DNA of 64,000 nt from Peromyscus leucopus (GCF_004664715.2 NC_051065.1:152422826-152486825), one strand, 5' to 3'. Counted from the stretch's first letter, positions 34,687-46,735 are shown. The notes: a model not told the origin generated them from the sequence alone. Numbers and translations: made by a program.

Positions 34687-34788
34687 CCCATCCATCCATC
34701 TATCCATCCATCCATCCATCCATCCATCCATCCATCCATCCATCCATCCATCTATCCGTCTATCTACCTACTTACCTACCTACCTATC
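34687..34788. repeat. (ATCC)n microsatellite
   Basis: About 100 bp of CATC/CATCTATC/CTAC tetranucleotide units, pure in the middle and degenerate at the right end. Confidence 0.96.
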
Positions 34789-34839
34789 CACCATGTGCCT
34801 ATCATCATCTACCCTATTCTGGCTCTCTTAAGAACTCTA

Positions 34840-34930
34840 CCCTCAGACTGAAGAGACGGTCTAGTCTGTAAAGTGCTTGCCATGTAAATATGACCTGAGT
34901 CTGATTTCCTCCTTGCACTTTGAGTTAGGA
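34840..34930 (+). mobile_element. ID/B2-type SINE fragment
   Basis: GTCTAGTCTGTAAAGTGCTT and CATGTAAATATGACCTGAGT resemble a diverged tRNA-derived SINE head. Confidence 0.5.
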
Positions 34931-34934
34931 ATCA

Positions 34935-35116
34935 GAGAGTGAACAGACATGGGACCCCACTAGAAAAACTTCAAGCCCACCCCCAGTGATTGACCTCCTC
35001 CAGCAAGGCTCCACATCCTAAAGGTCCCATGACCTTCCCAAACAGTACCACCAGCTGGAGACCAAATGTTCAAACACATGAGCTCATGGGGAACATTTCA
35101 CATTCAAACCACAATA
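34935..35116 (+). repeat. Repeat A copy 4 (3' half)
   Basis: AACTTCAAGCCCACCCCCAG, GACCTCCTCCAGCAAGGCTC and CATTTCACATTCAAACCACA match the 3' half of the repeat A copies at 2878, 41,262 and 56,257. Confidence 0.75.
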
Positions 35117-35440
35117 GATGGCCTGCCTGAAAACTTACTGTCAGGGACAGTAGCCAGATGTTCAAGGAAAGAAAATGGAAACCAGGAGATGTTGAAAGCA
35201 GAGCTATGGGGCCATGTGTCATGGGGTTGCCAGTGTGATAGAACTTGTAGGATTCCTGATATGCCACACAGTAAGACCATTACAGTGGGACAAATTGTCC
35301 AAACATTTTGCATAGTCTGAAGTGGTGGGTCCTTTAATGGTTTGTAAAATGGATGATGTAAAGGTTGTTTTCTATATCTAGAGCACTCAGAGTGACCATT
35401 TAAAGAATCATTATACACACCAAACATATAATAAGTACAA
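35117..35440. other. Anonymous sequence
   Basis: No gene or repeat is recognised. Confidence 0.45.
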
Positions 35441-35555
35441 GCTGTGTATGGTGGTTCATGCCTATAATCCCAGAACTCGGGAGGCTGAGGTAGGAGGACC
35501 ATAAGTTCAAAGCCAGCCTAGGATACCATAGTGAGACCAAGCTTTAAAATAAACA
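35441..35555 (+). mobile_element. Old B1-like SINE
   Basis: GTGTATGGTGGTTCATGCCT, GAACTCGGGAGGCTGAGGTA and TCAAAGCCAGCCTAGGATAC, diverged from the younger B1 copies. Confidence 0.75.
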
Positions 35556-35561
35556 GAAAGA

Positions 35562-35750
35562 GGCTGGGCAGTGGTGGCACATGCCTTTAATTCCAGCACT
35601 CAGGAGACAGAGCCAAGTGGATCTCTGTGAGTTTGAGGCCAGCCTGGTCTATAGAGTGAGATCCTGGACAGGCACCAAAACTACACAGAGAAACCCTGTC
35701 TCGAAAAAAACAAAAACATAAATAAATAAACAAACAAACAGAAAAGAGTG
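35562..35750 (+). mobile_element. B1 SINE
   Basis: Complete B1 inserted directly after the older one: GGCTGGGCAGTGGTGGCACA through CTACACAGAGAAACCCTGTC and an (AAAC)n tail. AAACAGAAAGAG before and AAACAGAAAAGAG after form the target duplication. Confidence 0.92.
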
Positions 35751-35785
35751 TGTACAACGTGAGTATACTGTAGTAAGAATAACAC

Positions 35786-35852
35786 AGGGCTGGGATGTAG
35801 CTCACTGGTAAGGTTCTTGCAGAGCTAGTGCAAACCCCAGCACAAGGTGGAG
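35786..35852 (+). mobile_element. ID SINE fragment
   Basis: GGGCTGGGATGTAGCTCACT and TGCAAACCCCAGCACAAGGT are the ID tRNA-derived head without body. Confidence 0.7.
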
Positions 35853-35925
35853 GGTTGTCTCTCATCTTCTTTGAGCATCATTAGAAATCAAATTGCCAGC
35901 TTGAGCGGTTTAGGCTACCTACCTT

Positions 35926-36060
35926 GATCCTGTGAGCTAAGGCTAGATCCCACATGGAGACTCACTGAGTTCATTGCCTGTCTCCCCTGATTCTGTGAGC
36001 TAAGGCTAGATCCTGCATGGAGACCAGGCTTCTGTTCTAAGGCTTCATTGCCTGTCTTCT
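35926..36060. repeat. Two-copy imperfect tandem duplication
   Basis: CTGTGAGCTAAGGCTAGATC appears at about 35,930 and again about 63 bp later, with matching CATGGAGAC and TTCATTGCCTGTCT blocks. The second unit has an extra insertion of roughly 18 bp. Confidence 0.8.
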
Positions 36061-37106
36061 CTGTACTGAGGTCCAGGGCAGCTGCTTTTCTTGTTCCTGA
36101 TTGGGAGAGGCAGATTTATTTCCATTCTAGCTTTTAAGTCAAGTTTGGCACAATCAGGACTCCTGTAGAAATCTGGGCCATTCATGGACTAGGACTTCTG
36201 TCCATGGTCCATCAGGAAGTCATGAAATTCACAAATTCAAGTTCACCTCTTTTGGCAAACTCCTTCATGCTAACAGTTCTTGGCTTGCATTTCAAGGATT
36301 AAATAGTCTTTTCCTTTTTCCTAAATCTTTAATGCACTTTAGAAAATTAATTCTGTATTTTGTCCAGGTTTTCAGTGTAAGAGATACTCATCCCACCTAC
36401 TATATCATCAAAAAGTATCCAGAGTGACCTACTTTTCAAGTTTGAATTTGTGTAATTTAAAAAAGTATGCAGTAAGTTTTTGAAAGAGCTGACCTATTCC
36501 CGGAGGTTCCTGACCTTCCTGCCTCCTTACTCTCATGCCCACTGCCAACTCCACTGGTAACATCTGGTTCTTCCAGTTCCCTTCCCCTGTGACAGTGATC
36601 TGTGTTGAAACACGCAGTCCTGGAGTCCTCTGGAGGATGGAGGCTGTGACTCTGTTCTGGTGGAATGCCATGATTCCAGAGCAGACTCCACCGAAACCCA
36701 CTCCCTAGCACTAAAACACGGATTGCACACGTAACCCTGATTCTGTGGCTTACAGAAATCAGGCCATGTCCCTCCACACTTGTCTCTGGGACAGAGTTAA
36801 GAAGCTGTTTGTGCTATGGCATAACAGCAGCCCTCGGTTCATGATCCTAACCACTACCAGGCTCTTCCATGTTCCATGTGATACACACGATGCTGAACTA
36901 CATCGTGAAGCTCCCCACCGCCGCCCCTAAAGAGTGGTAAGAATCCTTTTGTTCCCTTTGTTCTAAAGATTGGTCTGAGACTCCTCAGGGAGACCAACTG
37001 GGGATTTGGTCCAGCCTCTGCTCTCCCCCCACCATCTTTCTTCTTGGTCTCCCTCTCTCCTCTCTGATCTCTGTCTCTGTTTCAGCTCTCTCCCCTTCCC
37101 ACTCTT
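36061..37106. other. Anonymous unique sequence
   Basis: No gene is supported. Confidence 0.45.
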
Positions 37107-37224
37107 TGTTTTGAGTCAGGATCCTTGGCTGGCCGGGAACTCACTATGTAGACCAGGCTGGCCTCAAACTCTTAGAGATCCACATGTGTGCTAGGATCAA
37201 AGGCACGGGCCACCACACCAGCTT
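37107..37224 (-). mobile_element. B1 SINE, partly deleted
   Basis: Antisense: TTGTTTTGAGTCAGGATCCT, GTAGACCAGGCTGGCCTCAA, GTGCTAGGATCAAAGGCACG. Confidence 0.8.
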
Positions 37225-38122
37225 ATTCTCACTCTCAATGAAGCTTCTCTCCAGACTTTAAAAGGAGTCTTCTCATATTAAAGAGAATCGTTGTAGTTTC
37301 CCTTTGAGACCGACTGGCGCTCTATCATCTTTTATAACTCCAAGCTCATGAAGAAGGCTTCTGCTGGCAGATCTGGGTAGTAGGGCCTGGCATGGGTCAA
37401 TCTACTACTCTGTGGATGTTCTGCTATGCACCAGCTGTGCCCCTGTCACACGCTGAGGGCATGAATAAGAGTGTAAATGAGTCTGAGGTGGCCCAGCTCT
37501 GGCCCTCAGCTCTTCCCAGGCTCTTTTGAGCTTCAACAGAGACTCTGGCCAAGGATTGCGCTCTCTGGCAGTCATCTCCACATGTAGACCATCCAGAACA
37601 TTGTCTTTGGCAGTGGTGATATGGTCAAGTCATGTAGCCTTCCAACTCCTTTGTCAGGAGAGGAGCTCCTCGCTCAGGCCGGGACCTCTCTTGTGAAGTC
37701 CAGTAGGTAAGGGGGAAATCAGAGCCCACAAGTGTTCAAGTGGGAATCTGGTCCCCATCCCAAGCAGCCCTTTGGCCTTGATGAGATCACACAGGGGACT
37801 CCAGGACAGAGACCTGGAGCAGAAGCAGTCACGTGTGCTTCGGTAACATGAACGTTTGCAGGGCCCAGAGGAGGAGCCAGGACCATGTGGTGACCAGGCC
37901 TTACTGAACCAGCCCTGGAGTGTTCAGTGTGGCTTCTGCAGGGCTTTGGCCTACACACCCATGAACCTCATTTGCTGAGAACTCAGCCACTCTTGACCAA
38001 CCTGCCCAATGGCTCCTCCTGAGAAGACATTGAGAAGCAATTGCTAGCATTTTCTCGGAGCCAATAACTGTTATTGGCTGCATTAGAAGCACACTCAGCT
38101 GTCTTGGGGCCTGGCCACGTGT

Positions 38123-38123
<1 letters not shown>
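37225..38123. other. Anonymous unique sequence
   Basis: No gene or repeat is recognised. Confidence 0.45.

Positions 38124-38171
<48 letters not shown>
38124..38171. repeat. (CA)n microsatellite
   Basis: About 23 uninterrupted CA units. Confidence 0.96.
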
Positions 38172-38172
<1 letters not shown>

Positions 38173-40906
38173 CCCAAGCCACAGATGCAAAGGCTCAGTG
38201 GTGCAGCCGAAAACATCTGTCCCAGCCTTGCAGCCACCTTTTCAGCATGCCTTTCTGTTTATGTAACATTTGCCCTCTGACTGTTTACAGCTGAACATGG
38301 TCCCAACCATATAGTATCATAGAGCCCTCCCAATTTAGTCTACTCAGCAGTGATCCGTGTTAAGGATGCTGCTGCTTCCAGAGCTGTCACATGGGCATCT
38401 TGAAGCAGATCCTGACAACCCCTGATAGAATGTCACTCATAAGAAGATGGACAGCCTTGGAGAGACTGGTGCCCAGAACCACAGAAGCCCTAGCTGAGTC
38501 CTGGCCTATCCTAATGCAATGACCCTCTCTGGCCTGCCATTTTTCTCATCAGGAACAAAAGGAAACAATGATTGCCTAGTGTATGGCAATTATACTTATG
38601 CCATACCACCGTTATTTCCCGAACTCCCTCAGATGGGCTGCACCTCCCGGCATGTTCCCCTGCCAATCCCATACAGCCTGGGGACGCTACCACCAGGAGT
38701 GTAGTAAGAGTGGCTTGGTGTGGGCTCCCGAGGGGTGGGAGTGGGGAGAGGGAGAGTTTGCTAACCCCCTGGGATCCACACACTCTATGTATGCCCACAC
38801 CACTCCTCCTCTCCGGGCCCAGGTCGGCCTGGACTCCAGCATAGGCCTGGTCACCAGCTCTACACAGCTAGAAAGCCAGAGAAAAGGAGAGGGAGGTTTA
38901 GGCCGTTTCCCTGCAACCCTTGGCCATCCTTCTGTTGGCCTGATTTACCAACCCAAACTAGGTCAGCTGGAGCCCGAAGCCAAAGCCCTCGCTCTGCCAG
39001 GTGGGAAGCACAGCTGCTTCCACAGGCCTTCTGGGTGCTCAGAGCCCGAGTGTCCACACAGCCCGTCCCTGCCTAGGCATTGGCACCAGACGCTGCTCAG
39101 TGTTGATCTGCACTCCTTACTCAGGGAGTCGTGTTTCCTCATGAGCCCATGATGAAAGCACAGGAATCCTCCATTTAGCCAGGACCCCTCCTCTGGTTCC
39201 GCAGGACCCTGCTCTGTGCAGGTATCTCTGTTCCTGACCCTTTGCCAGGCCTCTCACCTCCAGAGACTAGGTCCGAGGTGACGGAAAGAAGATGGAGGCA
39301 TAGGCATGGGGCCAGGACGTAGCTGCAGCTGCTGCTTCAGGATGGAGATCAGGAGTTGAGGCCCCAAGAGGAGGTCCAAGAGGTGGAAGCCTTGCAGGAG
39401 AGCCATTGGACAGATGGGGGATTCCCATCTCTGGTGGAATCCTGTCCAAGTTGTGGGCTCTTTGTCCAAAAACAAATGTGGAAGGGGCAGAGGTTTCCTG
39501 GGGACAGCAGCTGCAGCTGGGTGTCCGATGTGCTGGCTCTGGGCAGGCTGGGAGAGAGATGACCTCATACTGCTATGGTCTCCAGATCAGAGGGGCCTGC
39601 TGGGGGCCCCAGCTGGATCCATGAGCAGCCCCTCTTGCATGAGTCTGGGACTCCCGACCCTCCAGGAAAAGAGTTCTTTCCCTTCCAGACACTGTTCCTG
39701 GCTACCCAACAGCCACAGTGGCAGCTTCCCAGGGGCTCCAGCTGGCATGTGACAAGGGTCTGGGGGGGGTAGGGAGGAGGTCACGGGGAATCTCTGACAG
39801 GGTCAGGAGTGGCCACCAGCACTGGACGTCTGCACGCCAGAGATCTCCTTTACTCAGGGAGTAAACACACTGAAGGGTGGCCCCAGAGCTGACTGGGGTT
39901 GGGGGAAACACTAGGAGCCAAGGAGGATCAGCCAGCTCAGTCCCTTAAATACTGGGGACTCATCAGTTGTCTATCCAGCTTCAGCATCCATGGTGGGCTG
40001 GCCATAGTGCAGGGATTGCAAGATGCTTGCGGTCCATTTCTGTAATGCGCTGGCCACAGGTTGATGAGGATGGTGTCCTAGAACTCTTGTGTAATGTAAA
40101 ACCAGGGATGTCCTGTTACCATGACTGATTGCTGACAGTCACCTGGCAGCAGACCTTGTCTGTGAACCACGCTGCCTTCCAGAGTTCCAGAAAAAGAAAA
40201 AAAGAGCCAAACATTTAATTTTCATATACTTGTACAATATCCATACAAATATACAAAACTGTGAGAAATGGTGGGGAGACCGTATGTGCCCCTTTACCTA
40301 GTTTTCGTCAGTGATGTCATTCTAGGAGGGACAGGGAAAAAGCTGCAGTGCAGTATCCCAACTGAAGCTGACAGAGTGTAGACACGGGCCGTTCCTGTGG
40401 CAGCCATAGGCCACGCTAACCTGAAGAATTCACTTCTCTATTGAGCAGTTTTGTCATTTCAAGAAATGTTATATAAACGGGATCATCAGATTATGTAATC
40501 TTCTGGCAGGGGCTCCCCAAACCCCATTCAGCTTCAGTCACTGGTTCTGTGTGTCCACGGTGGATTCTTTCTCAATGCTGATGGGGATTCCATGGAGTGG
40601 ATGTGTCCTGTGTCTTTAACCCTTTACCTATGTAATGAAGTCCCATTTTCAATGATTACAAAGAAAGAGCCGTGGACTTTTGTGTATTATTTTTGTGTGA
40701 ACATCACTTTCCATTTCTCTGAGACAAATGTTGAGGGAAGCAAGGCTGGATGGTATGGTAGCTGTCTATTTACGACCTCATATCTGCGCAGCAGGCTCTG
40801 TGGGCTGCAGCTCATCTGTGTCTTGCCACTCAGCATTCTCACTGACTTCCAGTTTTAACAGATGACGTCTCAATGTGATTCTGAGTTTCATCTTCCCTGT
40901 AGATAA
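38172..40906. other. Long anonymous unique stretch
   Basis: About 2.7 kb with essentially no SINE. Short overlapping frames on both strands at 38,500-39,900 reach 189 codons but show no domain, no codon-usage contrast that I can see and no splice framework. An exon cannot be excluded by eye. Confidence 0.4.
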
Positions 40907-41261
40907 GGATGATGAGCATGTTTTTGTTGTTGTTTTGTTTTGTTTTTTGGTGAGTTTATTTCTGAGCAGTATATACTCTTATGTAAAGTGACTGTATCTT
41001 TTATTCATTTTCTAATTAGATTATTATTTTTACAGTTGAGATTCAAGAGTTCTCTAAGTAGAAAACAAGCCTTTGCCAGATACAAAGTTTGTAGAGATTT
41101 TAACCTGATCTGTAGCTTGCCTTTTCATTCACCTAAGGTGAGGTTTCACTGTGCAAAAGGTTTGCTTTGAGGAAGTCCAATTAGTTTTTGTGTCAAGTCT
41201 AAAAACTGACCAGTCTTAAATTTTGACAATTTTCTATTTCTATTTCTATTTATGTCTGTCT

Positions 41262-42111
41262 TAGTTAGGTTTTCTGTTGCTGTGAAGAGACGCCATGACC
41301 ACAGCAACTCTTATAAAGGGAATCACTTAATGGAGGTGGCGGCTTACAGTTTCAGAGATTTAGTCCATTAGCATCATGTCAGGGAGCATGGTGGAGGGCA
41401 GGCAGATGTGGTGCTGAAGAACGGCTGCTACAAGTTAATACGCAGGTGACTGGAAGTCGACTGACACACTGGGCAGTATCCTGAGCATAGGAAACCTCAA
41501 AGCCCACCCCCACAGTGACACACTTCCTCCAACAAGGTCCAACATGTTGTTGGTTGTTTTTGCTCTTTTGGGGGGCCTGTGACCCAGCTCCCAAATAACT
41601 TACACATGGAGGCTTATTATTAATTATAGCTTGGCTTATATCTAGCCAGCTTTTCTTAAATGATCCCCATCTACCTTTTGCCTCTGGGCTTTTTCCTTTT
41701 CTTGTTTCTGTAATCTTACTTTGACTCTTATTCCGTGGCTGGCTGTGTGGCTGTGTGACTGACCCCTAGCATCCTGCTCCTTCTCTCATACCTTCTTCCT
41801 CTCTTCCCAGATTTCTCCTTATATTTATTCTCTCTTCCTGCCAGCCCCACCTATCCTTTCTTCTGCCTCACTATTGGCCATTCAGCTCTTTATTAGACCA
41901 TCAGGTGTTTTAGACAGGCAAAGTAACACAGCTTCATAGAGTTAAACAAATGCAGCATAAAAGAATGCAACACATCTTTGCATCATTAAACAAATATTCC
42001 ACAGCATAAACAAGTGTAACACATCTTAAAATAATATTCTACAACATCCACACCTCCTAATAGTACCACTCCCTTTAAGATTATGGGGGCCTATTACATT
42101 CAAACTACCAT
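41262..42111 (+). repeat. Repeat A copy 5, split by a solo LTR
   Basis: Halves at 41,262-41,544 (TGTCTTAGTTAGGTTTTCTG to CTTCCTCCAACAAGGTCC) and 42,047-42,111 (CACCTCCTAATAGTACCACT to TTCAAACTACCATA). They rejoin in the same order as the intact copy at 56,257. Confidence 0.88.
41545..42046 (-). mobile_element. Solo class II ERV LTR nested in repeat A
   Basis: 502 bp with TGTTG...CAACA ends. Read on the minus strand it begins TGTTGTAGAATATTATTTTA, contains GGTCTAATAAAGAGCTGAAT (polyadenylation signal) and ends with CTCCCAAATAACTTACACAT in complement, as in a common rodent ERVK-type LTR. Flanking hexamers CCAACA (41,539-41,544) and TCCACA (42,047-42,052) are a decayed 6-bp target duplication. 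Confidence 0.85.
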
Positions 42112-42179
42112 AATACCCATGACCCAGTTTGAATTAACTTTTATACAGGTTGTTGAGATTTCAATAAAGGCTCCTTCTT

Positions 42180-42185
<6 letters not shown>

Positions 42186-42241
<56 letters not shown>
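42186..42241. repeat. 56-bp perfect poly(A) homopolymer
   Basis: An uninterrupted run of about 56 A inside the old L1. AATAAA lies about 25 bp upstream (42,161). It could be the tail of a tiny retroposed end or an expanded A-run. The 118-codon frame through it is an artefact (poly-Lys). Confidence 0.9.
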
Positions 42242-42242
<1 letters not shown>

Positions 42243-43836
42243 ACTTTTCACTAAATTAACTTTAAATTCTCAAAAATTAGTGAGGTCCAGTTGTGAGTCT
42301 TCTTCTGGGTGCTGTCAGAGTGCATGTCTGTTCCTGTCCCTTCCAGGGTCTCAATCCACAGTGTCTAATGGGTGCAGGGACATGACCCATTTTTCTTCCC
42401 TTTTAGAGACTGCCTTTGCTGTTCTAGGTTCTGCATCTTTCCATTTCCAGGAAAATGGTGTCCACATTAAACACATAGAAGAATCAACACCATTACCATG
42501 TCTAGTCCTGGATGGGTTTTGTCAAGTTATGGCCTAAGGACTCCATTGTTTATATAGTAATTGTAAATGACAATGCATTTCTAATTTGCTCCTACACATT
42601 CATTGCTGGAATATAGAGATGCAATTGATTTGTACATGATACCAGTTTGATAATTTCACTCATTGACTCTAAGAATTTTTATGTGTGTGACTTTCTAGAC
42701 AGACCATTGTGTCATCTGCAAATATAGACAGTTTCTTTCCACCCTATATGTTCGTTACTTTTTTCTCTGTCTTACTTTGGTGGGTTGGACGTCCAGTGTC
42801 ACATTGAATAAGGGAAGTGACTGTAGATGTGTCTTACTTAGTCCTGATCTCAGAGGAAGAAGCATTCATAGCATGAAGCATAGTAATGGTTACAGGATTT
42901 TCATAGATGACTTTCATGGAGTTGAAGAAATTCTCCTCTGGTGCTAGTTTTCTGAGAATTTCATCTATGAGTATGTGTTTCTGCTTTAGCTGGTATCATG
43001 ATATGAGATTTTTATTCTCCAACCTGTTGTAGATCATATTACATAGGTTAATTTTGTAATATTGATCAGCTTTGCATCCCAGTGATAAATTCCAAATGGC
43101 TGGAATGTATAATCCCCATTGCACACTGACTTTGTCTTGTTAATATTTAATTGATGATTTTCATGTTGAAGGTCAGGATAAATCACCTGTAGTTTTCTTT
43201 TTGTATTCTCTCTGTGTCTGGTTTTGGTATAGCCTAGACTCAAAAGACAAACTAGGAGATTCCTTCATCTTCTTTTTTTCCAGAAGGGATTTTATAATAT
43301 GGCATTAATTCTTCATAAAAGGATGATAGAAATCTCCAAAGAAGCCTGTGGGGCCTGCTGGAGATTTCTTCTAACTTCCAAGTTCGTTTTCTTTCATTGT
43401 AAAGAACCTTTTGGCCCACATAGATAACTATTCCGGCCATGAAACATGTATGTAAATCATACTGGTTGGGATTTAGGCCCATTTATTTCACACTGTCGGA
43501 TTTCCGAGTATTAAACAAAATGGTTTGTATTCTTCCATTCCTTGCCTTCAAGTGGCTGCAGGGTCTTGGATGACAGCAGTTTATGCCTAATGTTGGCTGT
43601 GCCCTCTCCTCGGTTCGTTTAAAGAAGTCAAACGGCTGTTTCATTGGTTTCACTGTGACCCTCTGTTGAGAATTCCATCGGCTCCTGCTCTTTATTGGGG
43701 CCTTAATTTTACTTCTTCTTTTTCATGTCTCTTGTGGGTGGCAATAGGGCTATTTATTTGAAATGTTTCCTGGTTTCCAGTGTGAGCTTTTAGTGCTATA
43801 CATTCTGAGCTTCGGGCTTTTTGCTTTTGTTTTTTG

Positions 43837-43838
<2 letters not shown>

Positions 43839-43878
<40 letters not shown>
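43839..43878. repeat. (GT)n microsatellite
   Basis: About 20 GT units near the end of the old L1. Confidence 0.96.
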
Positions 43879-44267
43879 ATTTGAAATGAAAGGTTCATTG
43901 AGGCGCCCTGAGCAGAGACGGCAATGTACTTGGGAGGCAGATGGTTGGTGTTCATCTGTGAGCCCGGCAGCCTGATCCACAGCTTAGTTGTTCCAGCTCT
44001 CAGAGTTCTCTCATCCAGAAAGTGAGATGCTATCCATGATCAGGGATTTTGGGGATTGTTGAGGCTTCTTACCTCAGAGCAGATCCTTATGAGCAGCCTT
44101 TCTTTCTCCTTCCTCCCCAGCCCTGTTTTTATTTTTATTTATTTATTTATTTTTGCTCCAATTGTTTGAGTCTGATAAACTTTAAAGTAACAGTTATTTT
44201 CCATGATTATAAAATCAATACATTTTAACTGAATAAAATTTGAAAAAGTAGGGGAAAAAACTGTAAA
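43879..44267. other. Anonymous sequence with a (TTTA)n tract
   Basis: No gene is seen. A TTTA/TTTTTA simple repeat lies at about 44,126-44,153. Confidence 0.45.
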
Positions 44268-44662
44268 AAGTCTGGGGATATTCTTCAGTGGTTAAAGTGT
44301 GTATAGCTCAGACATTAGGACCTGAGTTCAGACATGTACCTATGTGCAAGCCAGTCATGGCTGTGTGCATCTATAACCCCTGCATTGGGAGGAATGGAGA
44401 TCAGAGGCTCTGGGCTGGTCTACCTGAGGCAGCAAGCTCCAGGTTCAGTGAGATACACTGTCTCCAAAAATACAGTGGAAAATGATAGAACACACTCAGT
44501 GTCTGCCTCTGGCCTTTGCGCATGCACAAACACGGGTGAGTGTACCTGCACACGCACCTGGACATACTCACAAATGAGAACAGACAGAGAGGGGGAGGGA
44601 GCAAAGGAGGGAGAAAGATGGAGGGAGGGAGGAAGAGGAGAAAGACACAGAGAGAGGGAGAA
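44268..44662 (+). mobile_element. B4-type composite SINE with GA-rich tail
   Basis: Diverged ID/B2-like head (GATATTCTTCAGTGGTTAAA), B1-like middle (CATGGCTGTGTGCATCTATA, GATACACTGTCTCCAAAAAT) and a CACACGCACC end leading into a GGGAGGGA/AGAG polypurine tract at 44,580-44,662. Confidence 0.65.
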
Positions 44663-45162
44663 CTATTAAGGAAGCAATGTGTGGAAAGACCTTGTCTTTT
44701 CCAGCAGGTCCTGAACTCTGCTGACCTTAACAGATGTTCCCCAGGCTTCTTAGATGCGAGTCTATTTGTGTATAATAAAGTGCACAAGTGGTTTGGACAC
44801 TGTTGCTTTCATTTTACAATATTTCAAGCGTATCTTTGAGTTTTAGATCGTCTACTGAAATGTTATCTTAACATATGTAGATATACCACAATTCCACGAT
44901 TGGTGTACATTCAAGCTTATTTTAAACTTTTGCCACTATAAGGGTTTCTCTGTGTAGCTTTGTGCCTGTCGAAAAAATCCACACATAAGTGCATGGTATA
45001 CATCTTTGATTGTTTCCTTAAGGTAAATTCCTAGAAGAGGAATTTTGTGCCAAACATTATGATCATTTTTAATAATCCCCCCCACTAGAAAAATCTATTC
45101 CCCAATCCACTGTCAGATTCCCTACATTCCTCTATGTGAAATTACCAGCTTTGTTGTGTTGC
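44663..45162. other. Anonymous sequence
   Basis: Contains a roughly 35-bp antisense B1 scrap at 44,941-44,975 (GGGTTTCTCTGTGTAGCTTT). Otherwise nothing recognisable. Confidence 0.45.
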
Positions 45163-45258
45163 TTTGGGGTTTTAGAGTCTCACTAATGTAGCCCAGGAAT
45201 CAGACTTCTAATATTCCTGCTTCAACCTTTTTTGAGTACTGGGATTACAGGTAAATTA
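45163..45258 (-). mobile_element. Old B1/Alu-like SINE fragment
   Basis: GGTTTTAGAGTCTCACTAAT and GAGTACTGGGATTACAGGTA in antisense, diverged. Confidence 0.6.
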
Positions 45259-45535
45259 TCATCTTTTAAAAATTATATTTGCCATTATTATGGTTGAAAC
45301 CTTGCATTTTATTGTTTTAATTTGTGTTCCCTGTTGTGTTAAAACAAATGTGATTTTTGACTCACAGACCCCAAATTTTGACTCATTTCTTCCTCCATGT
45401 TGGTTTCAAAGACAATTCCTTTTTGGAATTATCCCACAGGAAGGGGGCTAATTGGAGACTTTTCAGCCCCCTGGTTGCCTGCCCTGTCAAGAGCCAGTAG
45501 TTGAGCCCAGTCTACACTGGCCCTTTAGGAAGGCT

Positions 45536-45698
45536 TTTGTTGTTGTTGTTGTTGTTTTCGAGACAGGGTTTCTCTGTGTAGCTTTGTGCCTTTCCTGGAA
45601 CTGGCTTTGTAGCCCAGGCTGGCCTCAAACTCACAGAGATCCGCCTAGCTCTGCCTCCCGAGTGCTGGGACTAAAGGCGTGCGCCACCACTGCCCAGC
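45536..45698 (-). mobile_element. B1 SINE with 8-bp target duplication
   Basis: Antisense B1 with a (TTG)n tail, TTCGAGACAGGGTTTCTCTG and TAGCTTTGTGCCTTTCCTGG of the cricetid type. AGGAAGGC at 45,527-45,534 and 45,699-45,706 flanks it. Confidence 0.93.
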
Positions 45699-45706
45699 AG
45701 GAAGGC

Positions 45707-46735
45707 ATATTTTGCTACCACAACCTTTGCCTGTGAGCCTCTCCCTCCCCCAGCTGTAACCCCACCCTTGAAAGCATCCTGTCCACTGGTAGGAGCAGGT
45801 ACTGGATCCTTCTGCCTGCAGGGCGCACCTGTCCGTGCACTATCTCCATGACATGAGGAAGTTCCATTTCCAAGGAAGTGCTGCCTTTTGGCTTCTTTCT
45901 GACTCTTGAGAGGTTAAATAGAAGCAGAACAGAAACCAGGGCCTTAGAAAGTCACCTTGCTGCGTGAGGCTGGCTCTCCTGGTCTGCCAGGTTCTGACCT
46001 GGCATCTTTATGTCACATGACGGCTTCAATTCTCAGCCATCCTCACCATCTCCTCACCGAAGCCGAATAGCAGCAAAGACCATGAATCTCTGGCCATCCC
46101 GTGGGTAACATTGTCTCCTTCATTTTCCTTCGAACTTCCCCTAGGCACTTTGCTCACTCTGCCTTGCTGACTAATTTTCCAATGAATCCTTCTTCTTCTG
46201 TTTTAACATCACTTCCACCACTTGTGAAAGTTCTCTTTCCAGTTGGCATTTGCTGCTTCCTCTGTGTGGGAGGCTCTGGGTCTCCGGGGAAGCAGGACAG
46301 AAGGACAAAGAAGTTCGTCCTAGGGCCTCTGTGTGGCACCCAGAGTGGCGTCACCCTGCCACGTCCCTGCGTATACCTACACTTTTCCTGGTGAAAGAAA
46401 CGGTGGTGTTGGGGACCACGTGGGGACCCTTTCCTCTGCAGGCGGGTGAGGTAAGGCCTTGGGGGTGATCTCCTTTCTCCTGAGCCTGGCGACATCTAGA
46501 ATTTCTACCAAAAAGAAACTAAATACTGGCTCTACAGCAGCCAGGGCTGGATCTCCGGCCCCATGGCTTCTGTCTGTCAGGTGCTAGGATCCCAGACAGG
46601 AAGCTGGCCTCCGTTCCTCCTCAGGCTTTCATCAAAATTGTGCTAGGTTGGGACAGAGTGGGGGTGGCAGGCGATGCAGGAACAGGCAGAGAATGGCCCT
46701 GAAGGGCGAGATGCTGGGGAGCGGATGTGATCTTT
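45707..46735. other. Anonymous unique sequence
   Basis: No gene is supported. Confidence 0.45.

Larger units (their letters stand above)
40950..43790 (-). mobile_element. Old degenerate LINE-1, antisense, with nested insertions
   Basis: Antisense L1 ORF2 order is preserved across the insertions: AGGAAGTCCAATTAGTTTTT, TGTGTCAAGTCTAAAAACTG, then after repeat A GACCCAGTTTGAATTAACTT, later TGCAATTGATTTGTACATGA, GTGTCATCTGCAAATATAGA and GATCAGCTTTGCATCCCAGT. It is interrupted by repeat A copy 5 (which holds an LTR) and by a long poly(A). No coding potential remains. Confidence 0.75.

Noticed and set aside
34687..34788. Regular short repeats as a possible CRISPR-like array
   Set aside because: Pure tetranucleotide microsatellite in a rodent genome. 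No spacers.
38583..39152. 189-codon plus-strand frame with overlapping frames on both strands
   Set aside because: Several frames of similar length overlap in GC-rich DNA, the usual sign of chance openness. No conserved motif is visible. Left as unresolved rather than called.
42112..42241. Processed pseudogene ending in AATAAA and poly(A)
   Set aside because: The sequence before the signal still fits antisense L1 ORF2, and no separate body or target duplication was found.
42181..42537. 118-codon frame starting with poly-Lys
   Set aside because: Translation of the 56-A run and old L1 sequence.
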